DNA from: Micromonospora haikouensis
GTDB taxonomy: Bacteria; Actinomycetota; Actinomycetes; Mycobacteriales; Micromonosporaceae
Direction of reading: 5' to 3'
Length of the DNA stretch: 41,828 bases
Assembly: GCF_900091595.1 (NCBI RefSeq)
Contig: NZ_FMCW01000045.1
Location: 1-41,828 of the forward strand
Shown here: piece by piece, positions 31,522-40,844 of the stretch
Position numbering within the stretch: the stretch's first letter is position 1
Layout of the letters: every line of letters begins with the position of its first letter
Made by a program: the position numbers and the translations under genes
The notes under the pieces: generated by a model
What the model was told of the DNA's origin: nothing
What the model saw: only the letters and a program-made list of their open reading frames with translations
The model's database searches: none

Positions 31522-32658
31522 ATGACCGATCCGGCCGTCGTCGACCCGCGCACCGGCCCCGGTGCGGGCGCGGGCGCCCCGAAGGGTCTCGACCTCGACC
31601 GGCTCGCCGCCTACCTGGCCGCGCACCGGCCCGAGCTGGCCGCCCCGCCGCTGCGGGCCCGGCTCATCGCCGGCGGCAAGTCCAACCTGACGTACGCCCT
31701 GCGGGTCGGCGAGGGCGCGACCGGGCGGCAGATGGTGCTGCGCCGGCCGCCGCTGGGCCACGTGCTCGCCACCGCGCACGACATGGCCCGGGAGCACCGG
31801 ATCATCTCGGCGCTCGCCCCGACCGCCGTGCCGGTGCCGGCGGCGCTGCTGCTCTGCCCGGACCCCGCCGTGCTCGGCGCGCCGTTCTACCTGATGGAGA
31901 AGGTCGACGGCGAGGTGTTCCGCAGCCGGTCGCAGACCGACGCGCTGACCGCCGGGCAGCGCCGCGACCTCGCCATGGCGATGATGGACACCCTCGCCGA
32001 CCTGCACGCGGTCGACCCGGCCGCCGTCGGGCTGGCCGACTTCGGCCGCCCCGAGGGTTTCCTCGGCCGGCAGGTGCGGCGCTGGGCCGCCCAGCTCGAC
32101 CAATCCCGCAGCCGCCCGCTGCCCGGCATCGACGAGCTGCGCGCCGCGCTCGCCGGCTCGGTGCCCGAGGGCGCGAACGCCGGGCGGATCGTGCACGGCG
32201 ACTACCGCCTGGACAACCTGCTCGCCACGGTCGGCGCCGCCCGCTCCGCCGACGGGACCGGCGACACCGGCGGCGCGGTGTCGGTGCGGGCGGTGCTCGA
32301 CTGGGAGATGGCCACCCTCGGCGACCCGCTGGCCGACCTCGGGCTCCTGTTGACGTACTGGGACGTGCTCGGCGACAGCGACGCCGCCGCCGGCAACCCG
32401 GTCGCCGACGGGCTCGGGCCGCGCGCCGGCTTCCCCGCCGGGCGCGAGCTGATCGAGCGGTACGCCGGGCGCGCCGACGTCGACGTCGGGCCGCTGCACT
32501 GGCACGTCGCCCTGGGCTGCTTCAAGCTCGCGGTGATCTGCGAGGGGATCCACTACCGGCACACCCTCGGGCAGACGCTCGGCGGGGGCTTCGACCGGAT
32601 CGGCGACATGGTCGCGCCGCTGGTCGAGCACGGTCTGCGCGCAGTCAGGGAGCAGTGA
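31522..32658 (+). CDS. Phosphotransferase (APH-like, ACAD10/11 kinase-type)
   Basis: A 378-aa protein with the aminoglycoside-phosphotransferase fold. LIAGGKSNLTYAL is the nucleotide loop, RIVHGDYRLDNLL the catalytic loop with Asp, and AVLDWEMATLGDPLADLG the metal-binding Asp. FYLMEKVDGEVF and the end GIHYRHTLGQTLGGGFDRIG are typical of the group beside acyl-CoA dehydrogenases. In mammals the same two domains are fused as ACAD10/ACAD11, where the kinase domain phosphorylates 4-hydroxyacyl-CoA. The stop overlaps the next ATG (TGATG), so it is translationally coupled to the dehydrogenase. Confidence 0.9.
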   Translation: MTDPAVVDPRTGPGAGAGAPKGLDLDRLAAYLAAHRPELAAPPLRARLIAGGKSNLTYALRVGEGATGRQMVLRRPPLGHVLATAHDMAREHRIISALAPTAVPVPAALLLCPDPAVLGAPFYLMEKVDGEVFRSRSQTDALTAGQRRDLAMAMMDTLADLHAVDPAAVGLADFGRPEGFLGRQVRRWAAQLDQSRSRPLPGIDELRAALAGSVPEGANAGRIVHGDYRLDNLLATVGAARSADGTGDTGGAVSVRAVLDWEMATLGDPLADLGLLLTYWDVLGDSDAAAGNPVADGLGPRAGFPAGRELIERYAGRADVDVGPLHWHVALGCFKLAVICEGIHYRHTLGQTLGGGFDRIGDMVAPLVEHGLRAVREQ

Positions 32659-33869
32659 TGGACTTCCAGTTCGACGCCCGCACCGAGAAGCTGCGCGCGC
32701 GCCTCGGCACGTTCCTCGAAGAGTGCGTCCACCCGGCGGAGGCGGTGCACGCCGAGCAGGTCGCGGCGGCCGGCGACCCGTGGGCCCGTTCCCCCGTGCT
32801 GGAGGAGCTGAAGGCCGAGGCGCGGCGGCGCGGCCTGTGGAACCTCTTCCTCCCCGACCCCCGCTACGGCGCGGGGCTGACCAACCTCCAGTACGCGCCG
32901 CTGGCGGAGCTGACCGGCCGCAGCCCGCACCTGGCCCCGGAGGCGGTCAACTGCGCCGCACCGGACACCGGCAACATGGAGCTGCTCGCCGAGTTCGGCT
33001 CCGAGGCGCAGCGGGACCGCTGGCTCAAGCCGCTGCTGGAGGGGGAGATCCGCTCGGCGTTCTGCATGACCGAGCCGGAGGTCGCCTCCTCCGACGCCAC
33101 CAACATCGCCACCCGGATCGTCCGCGACGGCGACTCCTACGTGATCGACGGGCGCAAGTGGTGGTCGTCGGGGGCGATGGACCCGCGCTGCGAGATCTTC
33201 ATCGTGATGGGCAAGACCGACCCCGGGGCCGACCGGCACCGCCAGCAGAGCATGATCCTGGTCCCCCGGGACACGCCGGGCGTGACCGTGCGGCGCGGGA
33301 TGACGGTCTTCGGCTACAGCGACGCCCCGCACGGCGGCCACGCGGAGATCGACTTCACGGGCGTCCGGGTGCCGGCGGAGAACCTGGTCGGCGCGGAGGG
33401 GGCGGGCTTCGCCATCGCCCAGGCCCGCCTCGGCCCGGGGCGCATCCACCACTGCATGCGGCTGGTGGGCATGGCCGAGCGGGCCCTGGAGCTGCTCTGC
33501 CGCCGGGCCAACCAGCGGATCGCGTTCGGTCGTCCCCTGGCCGAGCAGGGTGTGGTGCGGGAGTGGATCGCCGAGTCCCGGGTCCGCATCGAGCAGGCCC
33601 GGCTGCTGGTGCTCAAGACCGCCTGGCTGATGGACACCGTCGGCAACAAGGGCGCGCACACCGAGATCCAGGCCATCAAGATCGCCACCCCGGCGATGGC
33701 GGAGTGGGTGATCGACAAGGCCATCCAGGGGTACGGCGGCGCGGGCGTCAGCCAGGACACCCCGCTCGCCGGGCTCTGGGCCCAGGCCCGCACCCTGCGC
33801 CTCGCCGACGGCCCGGACGAGGTCCACCGGTCGTCGCTGGCCAAGCGGGAGCTGCGCCGCTGGGCCTGA
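32658..33869 (+). CDS. Acyl-CoA dehydrogenase (ACAD11-like)
   Basis: A 403-aa FAD enzyme from ATG 32658. FCMTEPEVASSDATNIATRI and YVIDGRKWWSSGAMDP are the FAD/substrate region. Later, RANQRIAFGRPLAEQGVVREWIAESR, IQGYGGAGVSQDTPLA and RLADGPDEVHRSSLAKRELRR are family signatures. Together with the upstream kinase it probably removes the phosphate formed on a 4-hydroxyacyl-CoA and returns an enoyl-CoA to beta-oxidation. Confidence 0.93.
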   Translation: MDFQFDARTEKLRARLGTFLEECVHPAEAVHAEQVAAAGDPWARSPVLEELKAEARRRGLWNLFLPDPRYGAGLTNLQYAPLAELTGRSPHLAPEAVNCAAPDTGNMELLAEFGSEAQRDRWLKPLLEGEIRSAFCMTEPEVASSDATNIATRIVRDGDSYVIDGRKWWSSGAMDPRCEIFIVMGKTDPGADRHRQQSMILVPRDTPGVTVRRGMTVFGYSDAPHGGHAEIDFTGVRVPAENLVGAEGAGFAIAQARLGPGRIHHCMRLVGMAERALELLCRRANQRIAFGRPLAEQGVVREWIAESRVRIEQARLLVLKTAWLMDTVGNKGAHTEIQAIKIATPAMAEWVIDKAIQGYGGAGVSQDTPLAGLWAQARTLRLADGPDEVHRSSLAKRELRRWA

Positions 33870-33893
33870 CCGGGCGCGTCGGCGCGGGGTCGG

Positions 33894-34502
33894 TCAGACC
33901 GACACCAGGTCGAGCCAGGCGATGTTGTTGTTGTAGCGCACGTTGGTCAGGATGTCGGCGGTCATGATCAGCAGCGGGTCGTTCGCCGACTCCCAGACGG
34001 CCAGCAGGGAGAAGTGACCGGGGCCGGGCACGCCGGGCCACGTGACCTGCACCGTCGTCACGCCCGTGGGCACGGTGACGGCCCGCACGGCGACCGGCAT
34101 CCAGCCCAGCGGCCAGGACAGGCTGCCGCCCGGGTTCGTCCGGTAGAAATGCAGGATCCCGCTGTCGGTGCCCGACCCGTACCGCCCGGGGTTGCGCAGC
34201 TTGACGAAGATGTAGCTGGTCGAGCCGGCCACCGGGAACGTGCTGGTCGCGCACTCCACCGGCGTCGGGCAGACCTTGATGTCCGGGCTGGCCCAGACCC
34301 TGGTGCCCGAGTACGGCTGGAGGCCGGCGTCGTCGACGGCGTCCCGCATCCAGACGTCCGTGACCGTGGTGCTCCGGGCGGGCTTGCCGGCCGGGCCGGC
34401 GGCAGCGGCCGGAGCCGTGGCGGTGGCCAGCAGGCCGGCGAGGACCGGGCCGGCGCACAGGGCCAGGGCCAGGCGGCGGGCGCGGCTTCCGAGGATTGTC
34501 AT
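33894..34502 (-). CDS. Secreted protein of unknown function
   Basis: A 202-aa protein from ATG 34502. The signal peptide is RLALALCAGPVLAGLLATATAPAAAA. The mature part is a beta-rich domain (VWMRDAVDDAGLQPYSGTRVWASPDIKV ... YIFVKLRNPGRYGSGTDSGIL ... GHFSLLAVWESANDPLLIMTADI) ending VRYNNNIAWLDLVSV. The NNNIAW ending is found in the C-terminal domains of various secreted bacterial proteins. No enzyme motif is seen. It lies downstream of cebR on the same strand with a 176-bp gap. Confidence 0.78.
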   Translation of the reverse strand: MTILGSRARRLALALCAGPVLAGLLATATAPAAAAGPAGKPARSTTVTDVWMRDAVDDAGLQPYSGTRVWASPDIKVCPTPVECATSTFPVAGSTSYIFVKLRNPGRYGSGTDSGILHFYRTNPGGSLSWPLGWMPVAVRAVTVPTGVTTVQVTWPGVPGPGHFSLLAVWESANDPLLIMTADILTNVRYNNNIAWLDLVSV

Positions 34503-34678
34503 GACAGCGGTCTCCCATCGACGTGACGCCGACGCGGCGACTCCCCGCACCGGCGTGGTCCTGCTGACAGGAGCCGGCGCGCGGCGCGGTGATACCGGCC
34601 GGCGGCCCGGGGACTTCCCAGATGACGCCAGGCCGGATCAATCAGACAGCGCGCCCTTCCGTACGCCCGCGGGACCGC

Positions 34679-35725
34679 TCAGGCGGAGGCGCGGCGGACC
34701 ATGTGGGTGTCGAGGAGGATGTGGTTGGTCGGGATGTCCTCGCCGCGGATGCGGGACACCAGCAGGTGGGCCATCTGCCGGCCCATCTCCTCGACCGGCT
34801 GGAAGACCGTGGTCAGCGGCGGCTCGGCCTGCCGGGCCACCGGCGCGTCGTCGAAGCCGATCACCGCCACGTCGTCCGGCACCCGTCGGCCGGCCTCGCG
34901 CAGCGTCCGCAGCGCGCCGAAGGCCATCAGGTCGGAGGCGACGAAGACCGCGTCGAGATCCGGGCAGACCTCCAGCAGCCGACGCATGCAGGCCGCCCCG
35001 CTGCCCTCGCTGAAGTCGCCGTACGCGATGAGGTCGGGGTTGAGGCCGGCCCCGGTGGCATGGACGGCCTCCCGGTAGCCGGTCAACCGGGCCAGGCCGG
35101 CGCCCATGTCCTGGGTGCCGGCGATGGTGGCGATGCGCCGCCGCCCCCGGGCGAACAGGTATTCCACCGCGTGCCGGGCGCCACCGACGTTGTCGACGTC
35201 GACGTAGTAGGCGGGCTGCGCGCCCGGCTGGAGCATCCGGGCCGGCCGGCCGCCCAGCACCGTCGGCAGGCCCCGCTCCTCCAGCAGGGTGGGCAGCGGG
35301 TCGGAGTCGTGCAGCGACAGCAGCAGGACGCCGTCGACGTGCTGGTTGGTGAGGTGGTGCTCGACGCGTTCCCGCTCCACCGGCGACTGGGCCATGGCCA
35401 GCCAGAGCTGCATCGGGGTCTCCAGCAGGCCCGAGCTGATCCCCCGGACGATGCCGGCGAAGAACGGCTCGGTGAAGACCCGGTCCCCGGACTCGGAGAC
35501 GACCAGCGCCACCGAGTCGGTCCGCTGGGTCACCAGGGCCCGGGCGGCGCGGTTCGGCACGTACCCCAGCTCGGCGATGGCCTGTTGCACGGCGGCCCGG
35601 GCCTCCGGGCTCACCTGGGGTGAGCCGTTGACCACCCGGGAGACCGTGCCGCGCCCGACGCCGGCGCGCGCGGCGACCGCGTCAAGGGTCGGGCGCCCGA
35701 GCGACCGGGTGCGCTGCGTTGTCAT
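34679..35725 (-). CDS. cebR: LacI-family repressor, CebR-like
   Basis: A 348-aa protein. I chose ATG 35725 because the codons just upstream (from 35743) contain GGAGGAG at the right distance to be its ribosome site. The HTH is TLDAVAARAGVGRGTVSRVVNGSPQVSPEARAAV, followed by the hinge IAELGYVPNRAARALVT. A periplasmic-binding-like domain covers the rest (SVALVVSESGDRVF, VDGVLLLSLHDSDPLP, VAVIGFDDAPVARQAEPPLTTV). It sits downstream of bglC. In Streptomyces, CebR releases its operators on binding cellobiose or cellotriose. Confidence 0.88.
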   Translation of the reverse strand: MTTQRTRSLGRPTLDAVAARAGVGRGTVSRVVNGSPQVSPEARAAVQQAIAELGYVPNRAARALVTQRTDSVALVVSESGDRVFTEPFFAGIVRGISSGLLETPMQLWLAMAQSPVERERVEHHLTNQHVDGVLLLSLHDSDPLPTLLEERGLPTVLGGRPARMLQPGAQPAYYVDVDNVGGARHAVEYLFARGRRRIATIAGTQDMGAGLARLTGYREAVHATGAGLNPDLIAYGDFSEGSGAACMRRLLEVCPDLDAVFVASDLMAFGALRTLREAGRRVPDDVAVIGFDDAPVARQAEPPLTTVFQPVEEMGRQMAHLLVSRIRGEDIPTNHILLDTHMVRRASA

Positions 35726-35815
35726 CGTCTGCTCCTCCGACATGGGTGGCCCGGTGCGCCCCCCGGGTTGGGGGGACGGGCACCGGGACCGCCCGTCACT
35801 CGCTGGCCGTGTGCC

Positions 35816-37249
35816 TTATTGTGCGGCCAGACCGTTGCGTCGGATCACCTCGGCGTACCACCTGGCGCTGGACTTGGGGATGCGGACCTGGCTGTCGTAG
35901 TCGACGTACACCATGCCGAAACGCTTGGTGTAACCCCAGGCCCACTCGAAATTATCCATCAGCGACCACGCGAAGTAGCCCCGTAGGGGCACCCCTGCAC
36001 CGATCGCCGCATGTGCCGCCCGCAGGTGCGAGTCGAAGTAGGCCAACCGGTCGGTGTCGTCGACCTGACCGTCGACCACGGTATCAACAAAAGCGGAACC
36101 GTTTTCGGTCACGTAGAGCGGAAGGTCGGTGTAGTCGCGGTGGACCCGTTCCAGGGTCTCGACCAGCCCGGGGGCGTCGATCTCCCAGTCCATGTCGGTC
36201 ACCGGGACACCCCGGGTGACGAACCGGACGTCCTCGCTGCCCGGCCAGCACGTGGGCGCCCGCCAGTATGCCTCCGGCTGCTCCCCCTCGACGGGGGCGG
36301 CGACCACGTGCCGGCTGTAGTAATTGATCCCGACCAGGTCCAGCGGCGTCGAGATGGTCGCCAGGTCGCCGTCGCGCACGTGCCCGAAGTCCGTCACCGA
36401 CGCCAGGTCCGCCTGGAGGTCCGCCGGGTACGACCCGCGCAGCACCGGGTCGAGGAAGAACCGGTTGGCCAGCGCGTCGATCCGCCGGGCGGCGTCCGCG
36501 TCGGCCGGCGAGTCGGTGGCCGGGGTCACCGGGTACAGGTTGACGGTGATGCCGAGCTGGGCGTCCGGCCGGGACGCCCGCAGCGCCTGGACCGCCAGGC
36601 CGTGCCCGAGCATCAGGTGGTGCCCGGCCCGGACCGCGTCCGCCCCGTCGGTACGCCCCGGCGCGTGCGCGCCCGAGCCGTACCCGAGGAACGCCGAGCA
36701 CCACGGCTCGTTGAGCGTGGTCCAGTAGCGCACCCGGTCGCCGAGCGCGTCCGCGACGAGCTGGGCGTAGTCGGCGAACCGGGCGGCGGTGTCCCGGGCC
36801 GGCCAGCCACCCGCGTCCTCGAGCGGCTGCGGCAGGTCCCAGTGGTAGAGGGTCAGCCACGGCTCGATGCCGTGGCCCAGCAGCTCGTCGACCAGCCGCT
36901 GGTAGAAGTCCAGGCCCTCGGCGTTGGCCGCGCCCGAGCCGCCCGGCTGCACGCGCGGCCAGGACACCGAGAACCGGTAGGACTTCAGGCCCAGCTCCGC
37001 CATGAGCCGCACGTCGTCGGGCATCCGGTGGAAGTGGTCGCAGGCCACGTCGCCGGTGTGCCCGCCGACTGTCCGCCCCTCGGTGTGGCTGAAGGTGTCC
37101 CAGATCGAGGGGGTACGGCCGCCCGCCGTGGCCGCGCCCTCGATCTGGTACGCCGCGGTCGCGGCACCCCACAGGAAGCCGGGCGGGAAGGTGATGGCCG
37201 GGCCCTGGTCGAGGACGCCGACGGCGGGCGGACGGGTCGGATCGCTCAC
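35816..37249 (-). CDS. bglC: GH1 beta-glucosidase
   Basis: A 477-aa cytoplasmic protein (no signal) from GTG 37249, whose start overlaps the cebG stop. GFLWGAATAAYQIEGAA, HWDLPQPLEDAGGW, the acid/base Glu in WTTLNEPWCSAFLGYGSG and the nucleophile Glu in LPLYVTENGSAF are the GH1 signatures. YFAWSLMDNFEWAWGYTKRFG is also typical. It hydrolyses imported cellobiose and cello-oligosaccharides to glucose. Confidence 0.96.
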   Translation of the reverse strand: MSDPTRPPAVGVLDQGPAITFPPGFLWGAATAAYQIEGAATAGGRTPSIWDTFSHTEGRTVGGHTGDVACDHFHRMPDDVRLMAELGLKSYRFSVSWPRVQPGGSGAANAEGLDFYQRLVDELLGHGIEPWLTLYHWDLPQPLEDAGGWPARDTAARFADYAQLVADALGDRVRYWTTLNEPWCSAFLGYGSGAHAPGRTDGADAVRAGHHLMLGHGLAVQALRASRPDAQLGITVNLYPVTPATDSPADADAARRIDALANRFFLDPVLRGSYPADLQADLASVTDFGHVRDGDLATISTPLDLVGINYYSRHVVAAPVEGEQPEAYWRAPTCWPGSEDVRFVTRGVPVTDMDWEIDAPGLVETLERVHRDYTDLPLYVTENGSAFVDTVVDGQVDDTDRLAYFDSHLRAAHAAIGAGVPLRGYFAWSLMDNFEWAWGYTKRFGMVYVDYDSQVRIPKSSARWYAEVIRRNGLAAQ

Positions 37250-38145
37250 GACTTGACGGCACCTTCCATGATCCCGCCGATGATCTGGCGGCCGAACAGG
37301 ACGAACACGACGAACAGCGGCAGCGTGGCGACCAGGGTGCCCGCGAAGATCTGCGAGTTGTCGGCGAAGTAGGCCGTGTTGAGGCTGCGCAGCGAGATCT
37401 GCACGGTCGGGTTGGCCGGGTCGGCGAGCACCACGAAGGGCCAGAAGAACTGGTTCCACTGCTCCATGAAGGTGAGCAGGCCCAGCACCGCCGCCGCCGG
37501 CCGCAGCGCGGGGACGACGACGTGCCAGTAGACGCGCCAGGTGGAGCAGCCGTCCACCCGGGCGGCCTCGATCAGCTCGTTGGGCACGGCCTGCTCGGCG
37601 TACTGGCGCATCATGAAGATGCCGAAGCCACCGATGAGGAACGGCACGGTGACCGACGGCATGGTGTTCAGCCACTCGAGCTTGGCCATCAGGATGTAGA
37701 GCGGCAGCACGCCGAGCTGGATCGGGACCATCATCGAGGCGAGGATGATCAGCAGCATCGCGTTCTTGCCGCGGAAGCGCAGCTTGGCGAACGCAAAACC
37801 GGCCAGCGAGCCGAAGAAGACGGTGGCGACGGTGATCGTCCCGGAGACCAGGAACGAGTTCATCAGCCCCTTGACGATGTTGGCGTCGCCGTTCTCCAGC
37901 ACCCGCTGGATGTTCTCGCCGAGCTTGCCGCCGGGCAGGAACGGCGGCGGCCAGGAGTTGGCCGCGTCGTTCGTCCGGGACGCGATGACGATCATCCAGT
38001 AGAACGGGAACAGCGAGAGGATCACGCCGAAGACCAGGCCGACCCAGGTCAGCGGGGTCGCCTTCCAGATCCGGTCGGCCTTGTGCGCGTCGCGCGGCGG
38101 CCTACCGGCCGGGCGCGCGGGTGGGCGGAGCGTCGTGGTCGTCAT
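37246..38145 (-). CDS. cebG: Carbohydrate ABC transporter permease (CebG-like)
   Basis: A 299-aa inner-membrane protein from ATG 38145 with about six helices, for example WVGLVFGVILSLFPFYWMIVI and LPLFVVFVLFGRQIIGGIMEG. The EAA loop is ELIEAARVDGCSTWRVYWHVVVPALRP. It pairs with CebF in the importer. The ATPase (MsiK in Streptomyces) is not in the locus, as usual for ceb systems. Confidence 0.92.
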   Translation of the reverse strand: MTTTTLRPPARPAGRPPRDAHKADRIWKATPLTWVGLVFGVILSLFPFYWMIVIASRTNDAANSWPPPFLPGGKLGENIQRVLENGDANIVKGLMNSFLVSGTITVATVFFGSLAGFAFAKLRFRGKNAMLLIILASMMVPIQLGVLPLYILMAKLEWLNTMPSVTVPFLIGGFGIFMMRQYAEQAVPNELIEAARVDGCSTWRVYWHVVVPALRPAAAVLGLLTFMEQWNQFFWPFVVLADPANPTVQISLRSLNTAYFADNSQIFAGTLVATLPLFVVFVLFGRQIIGGIMEGAVKS

Positions 38146-38157
38146 CTGGCGCAACCC

Positions 38158-39144
38158 TCACTTGTCGGAACTGATGCGGCGGGCGAGCAGGTAGTTCACC
38201 AACGACACCAGCGCGATGAGCAGGAACAGCACGAGGGCGACCGCGCCGGCGTACCCCCAGCGGAACCGCGTGTTCATCACGTCGAGCAGGTACATGGTGA
38301 TGGTCTGGAACTGCCCCTCCGAGCCGCCGGAGAGCGCCCCCGCGCCGCTGGTGAACATCAGCGGCTCGGTGAAGAGCTGGAGCCCACCGATCGTCGAGAC
38401 GATCAGCGTGAAGATGATCGTCGGGCGGAGCTGCGGGATGGTGATCGACCAGAACTGCCGGCGCCGCGACGCGCCGTCCAGCGCCGCCGCCTCGTACATG
38501 TCCTTGCTGATCGATTGCATGGCGGCCAGATAGATGAGGGCGTTGTAGCCCACCCAGCGCCAGTCGACCATGGTGGAGATGGCGAACCAGGAGGCGAAGC
38601 GGTTCGCCCGCCAGTCGATCGGGTCCATGCCGACCAGGTCGAGCAGCCAGTTGGCGAGGCCGAACTCCTTGGCGTAGATCATCGAGAAGATCAGCGCCAC
38701 CACGGCGGTGGAGGTGATGATCGGCATCGCGATGGCCATCCGGAAGAAGGTCTGCGCCCGCAGCTTCCGGTTCAGCGCGTTGGCCAGCACCAGCGCCAGC
38801 ATCAGCTGCGGCACGGTGGAGAGCAGGAAGATGCCGAACGTGTTGACGACCGCGTTCCAGAACTGCGGGTCGTCGGTCAGCAGCTCGACGAAGTTGTCCA
38901 GGCCGACGAAGCTGATCGTGGCGTTCAGCGGCGACCGGTCGGTGAGCGCGATCCAGACCGTGTAGACGATCGGGTACGCGCTGAAGACCGCGAAGATCAC
39001 GAAGAACGGCAGCACGTACAGGTACGGGGAGAACTTCAGGTCCAGCTTGGTGAAAGAGGCCGGGCGGCGGTGCGTGGCACGGGCGGGGCGGGCGGGGTCC
39101 CCGCCCCCGCCGGGGGGCGCTGTGGTGTGGAGGTCCAGGCTCAT
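38158..39144 (-). CDS. cebF: Carbohydrate ABC transporter permease (CebF-like)
   Basis: A 328-aa protein from ATG 39144, with GAAGGA before it. It has a hydrophobic start (YLYVLPFFVIFAVFSAYPIVYTVWIAL), and the EAA loop is DMYEAAALDGASRRRQFWSITIPQLRP. It forms the translocation pore with CebG for oligosaccharides bound by CebE. Confidence 0.92.
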   Translation of the reverse strand: MSLDLHTTAPPGGGGDPARPARATHRRPASFTKLDLKFSPYLYVLPFFVIFAVFSAYPIVYTVWIALTDRSPLNATISFVGLDNFVELLTDDPQFWNAVVNTFGIFLLSTVPQLMLALVLANALNRKLRAQTFFRMAIAMPIITSTAVVALIFSMIYAKEFGLANWLLDLVGMDPIDWRANRFASWFAISTMVDWRWVGYNALIYLAAMQSISKDMYEAAALDGASRRRQFWSITIPQLRPTIIFTLIVSTIGGLQLFTEPLMFTSGAGALSGGSEGQFQTITMYLLDVMNTRFRWGYAGAVALVLFLLIALVSLVNYLLARRISSDK

Positions 39145-39363
39145 CGACGGTCCTTCTCGTCGGTCGGCGCGACCCGTCCGCGCGGGGCGGCGCCGGGGGA
39201 TTACCGGCCTTCCGCGCGGGCGGCGCCGGGGGGTTACCGGCCCGGCCGCGCGGGCGGCGCCGGGGGATTGCCGGCCCGGCCAACCGGGCGCACCGGGCTT
39301 ACCGGGCACCGCGGGTGGCGCCGACAGTCGCCTGTCGACGCCACCCGTGGTCGGTTCGGCCGG
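39145..39363. repeat. cebE-cebF intergenic tandem repeats (34 bp)
   Basis: Three near-identical units of about 34 bp (39179-39279), each with GCGGGCGGCGCCGGGGG and TTACCGGCC or a close variant, lie between cebE and cebF, followed by a hairpin. They add distance between the two genes and may set cebE above cebFG in expression. Confidence 0.6.
39309..39350 (-). terminator. Attenuator-like hairpin after cebE
   Basis: A 19-bp stem with two mismatches (39309-39327 with 39332-39350) and loop TCGC, 14 bp downstream of the cebE stop on the minus strand. It is likely to stop or slow part of the transcripts before cebF, as often happens after binding-protein genes. Confidence 0.65.
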
Positions 39364-40677
39364 TCACTTACCGGCGGCCTCGCCGTTCTTCAGCGCTGCT
39401 TCCCACTGCTCGGCGGCGGGCTTGCCCTGCTCGACGGCGCGCAGGGTGTTCTCCACGGCGGTACGGACAGCCTGGTTCTTCGGGCCGAGGTAGACCGGCT
39501 TCAGGTCGCTCGCACCGGCGGCGAAGATCTTGCCGACCGGGGCGTTGGTGAAGTACTCGTTGGTCGAGTCGGCGACGGCCGGGTCGGTCAGGGCCTGCGG
39601 CGACGACGGCAGGTTGCCGACCTTCTTGAACGCCTCGATCTGACCCTTGGCGCTGGTCAGGAACTTCACCAGCTCGGCGGCCTCCTTGGGGTGCTTGCTG
39701 GACTTCGGCACGGCCAGGAAGGAACCGCCCCAGTTGCCGCCGTTGCCGGGGGCCTTCGCGACGTCCCACTTGCCGGCGGCGGAGTCACCGGCCTGGCCCT
39801 TGATGACACCGGTCATCCAGGCGGGGCAGGCGATGGTGGCGAACGTGCCGTTCTTGAAGCCGGCGTTCCACTCGTTCGAGAACGACTGGAGGTTGTTCGA
39901 CAGGCCGGCGGCGATCATCTTGGTGGAGAGGTCGTACGCGGTCCGCACGTCCGGGTTCTCGCCGATGACCAGCTTGTTGCTCTTGTCGTAGTAGGTGTAG
40001 CCGGTGCCGTTGCCCGCGGTCTGCATCAGCACGACGTTGTAGAAGTTGGTCGCCGAGTCGACGAACTTGTGCTTCTTGTCGGCGGCGACGAACTTCTGGC
40101 CGGCGGCGATGAACTGGTCCCAGGTCGGCCAGAGGGCGCCAACCTCTTCGCGGTCCGTCGGCAGGCCGGCGGCCTTGAACAGGTCGCTGCGGTAGCACAG
40201 CGCCATCGAGCCGACGTCGGTGCCGAGGCCGAGGACGGTGCCGTCCGGGGTGGTGCCCTGCTCCCACTTCCACGGCAGGAAGTTGCTCTTGAGGTCGTTC
40301 GCGCCGTGGTCGGCCAGGTTCACGAACTTGCCGGCCTGGGCGTAGAACTGGACGATCGTGCCCTCTTCGAGGGCCACCACGTCGCCGGCGCCGGCGCCGG
40401 CGGTGATCTGCTGGGTGAGGCGGGTGTTGTAGTCACCGAGGCCGAGACCCTTGCCCCGCTGCTCGATCTTGATGTTCGGGTGCTCCGACTCGAACTGCTT
40501 GTAGAGCTCGTCGTAGCCGAAGCCCTGGTCGCCGAAGACGTCGACGACGAGCTTGATCGGGTCGTCGCTGCTGCCCGAGCCCTCGTCGTCGCTGCCGCAG
40601 GCGGAAGTGGTGGCGATCATCGCGACGGACGCGAGCGCGATGGCCGCGAGCCGCCGGCGACGGATTGGGACGCTCAT
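39364..40677 (-). CDS. cebE: Cello-oligosaccharide-binding lipoprotein (CebE-like)
   Basis: A 437-aa extracellular solute-binding protein from ATG 40677, with GAGGGG before it. The lipoprotein signal ends ASVAMIATTSAC, lipid Cys27. IKLVVDVFGDQGFGYDELYKQFESEHPNI and the rest match family 1 sugar-binding proteins. Two CebR-type boxes upstream and the neighbours cebFG-bglC-cebR support cellobiose or cellotriose as substrate. Confidence 0.92.
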   Translation of the reverse strand: MSVPIRRRRLAAIALASVAMIATTSACGSDDEGSGSSDDPIKLVVDVFGDQGFGYDELYKQFESEHPNIKIEQRGKGLGLGDYNTRLTQQITAGAGAGDVVALEEGTIVQFYAQAGKFVNLADHGANDLKSNFLPWKWEQGTTPDGTVLGLGTDVGSMALCYRSDLFKAAGLPTDREEVGALWPTWDQFIAAGQKFVAADKKHKFVDSATNFYNVVLMQTAGNGTGYTYYDKSNKLVIGENPDVRTAYDLSTKMIAAGLSNNLQSFSNEWNAGFKNGTFATIACPAWMTGVIKGQAGDSAAGKWDVAKAPGNGGNWGGSFLAVPKSSKHPKEAAELVKFLTSAKGQIEAFKKVGNLPSSPQALTDPAVADSTNEYFTNAPVGKIFAAGASDLKPVYLGPKNQAVRTAVENTLRAVEQGKPAAEQWEAALKNGEAAGK

Positions 40678-40805
40678 CCGAGACCCCTCTTTCGGTGGTG
40701 AGGCTGTGTCATGTGGTGGGGGGTGCTGTGCAGGCGCTCGCGGCCGGCGGCCAGAGCCCACGGTCGACGGCCGGCGCCGTAGCGGAGAGATCCGCAACAC
40801 AGCCC

Positions 40806-40819
40806 CGGGAGCGCTCCCA
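40806..40819. promoter_or_regulatory. CebR-type operator 1 upstream of cebE
   Basis: CGGGAGCGCTCCCA, the same variant of TGGGAGCGCTCCCA as in front of the cellulase gene. It lies downstream of a TTGACA -35 (minus strand, 40850-40845) near the expected start of transcription. Confidence 0.8.
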
Positions 40820-40844
40820 TGAGAGTGGAGGAGAGTCCCCGAGG

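Noticed and set aside
33894..34502. Lytic polysaccharide monooxygenase (AA10) near the ceb genes
   Set aside because: After the signal peptide there is no N-terminal His, and the histidine-brace pattern is absent.
39179..39279. CRISPR array
   Set aside because: Units are contiguous GC-rich tandem repeats without unique spacers; no cas genes are present.
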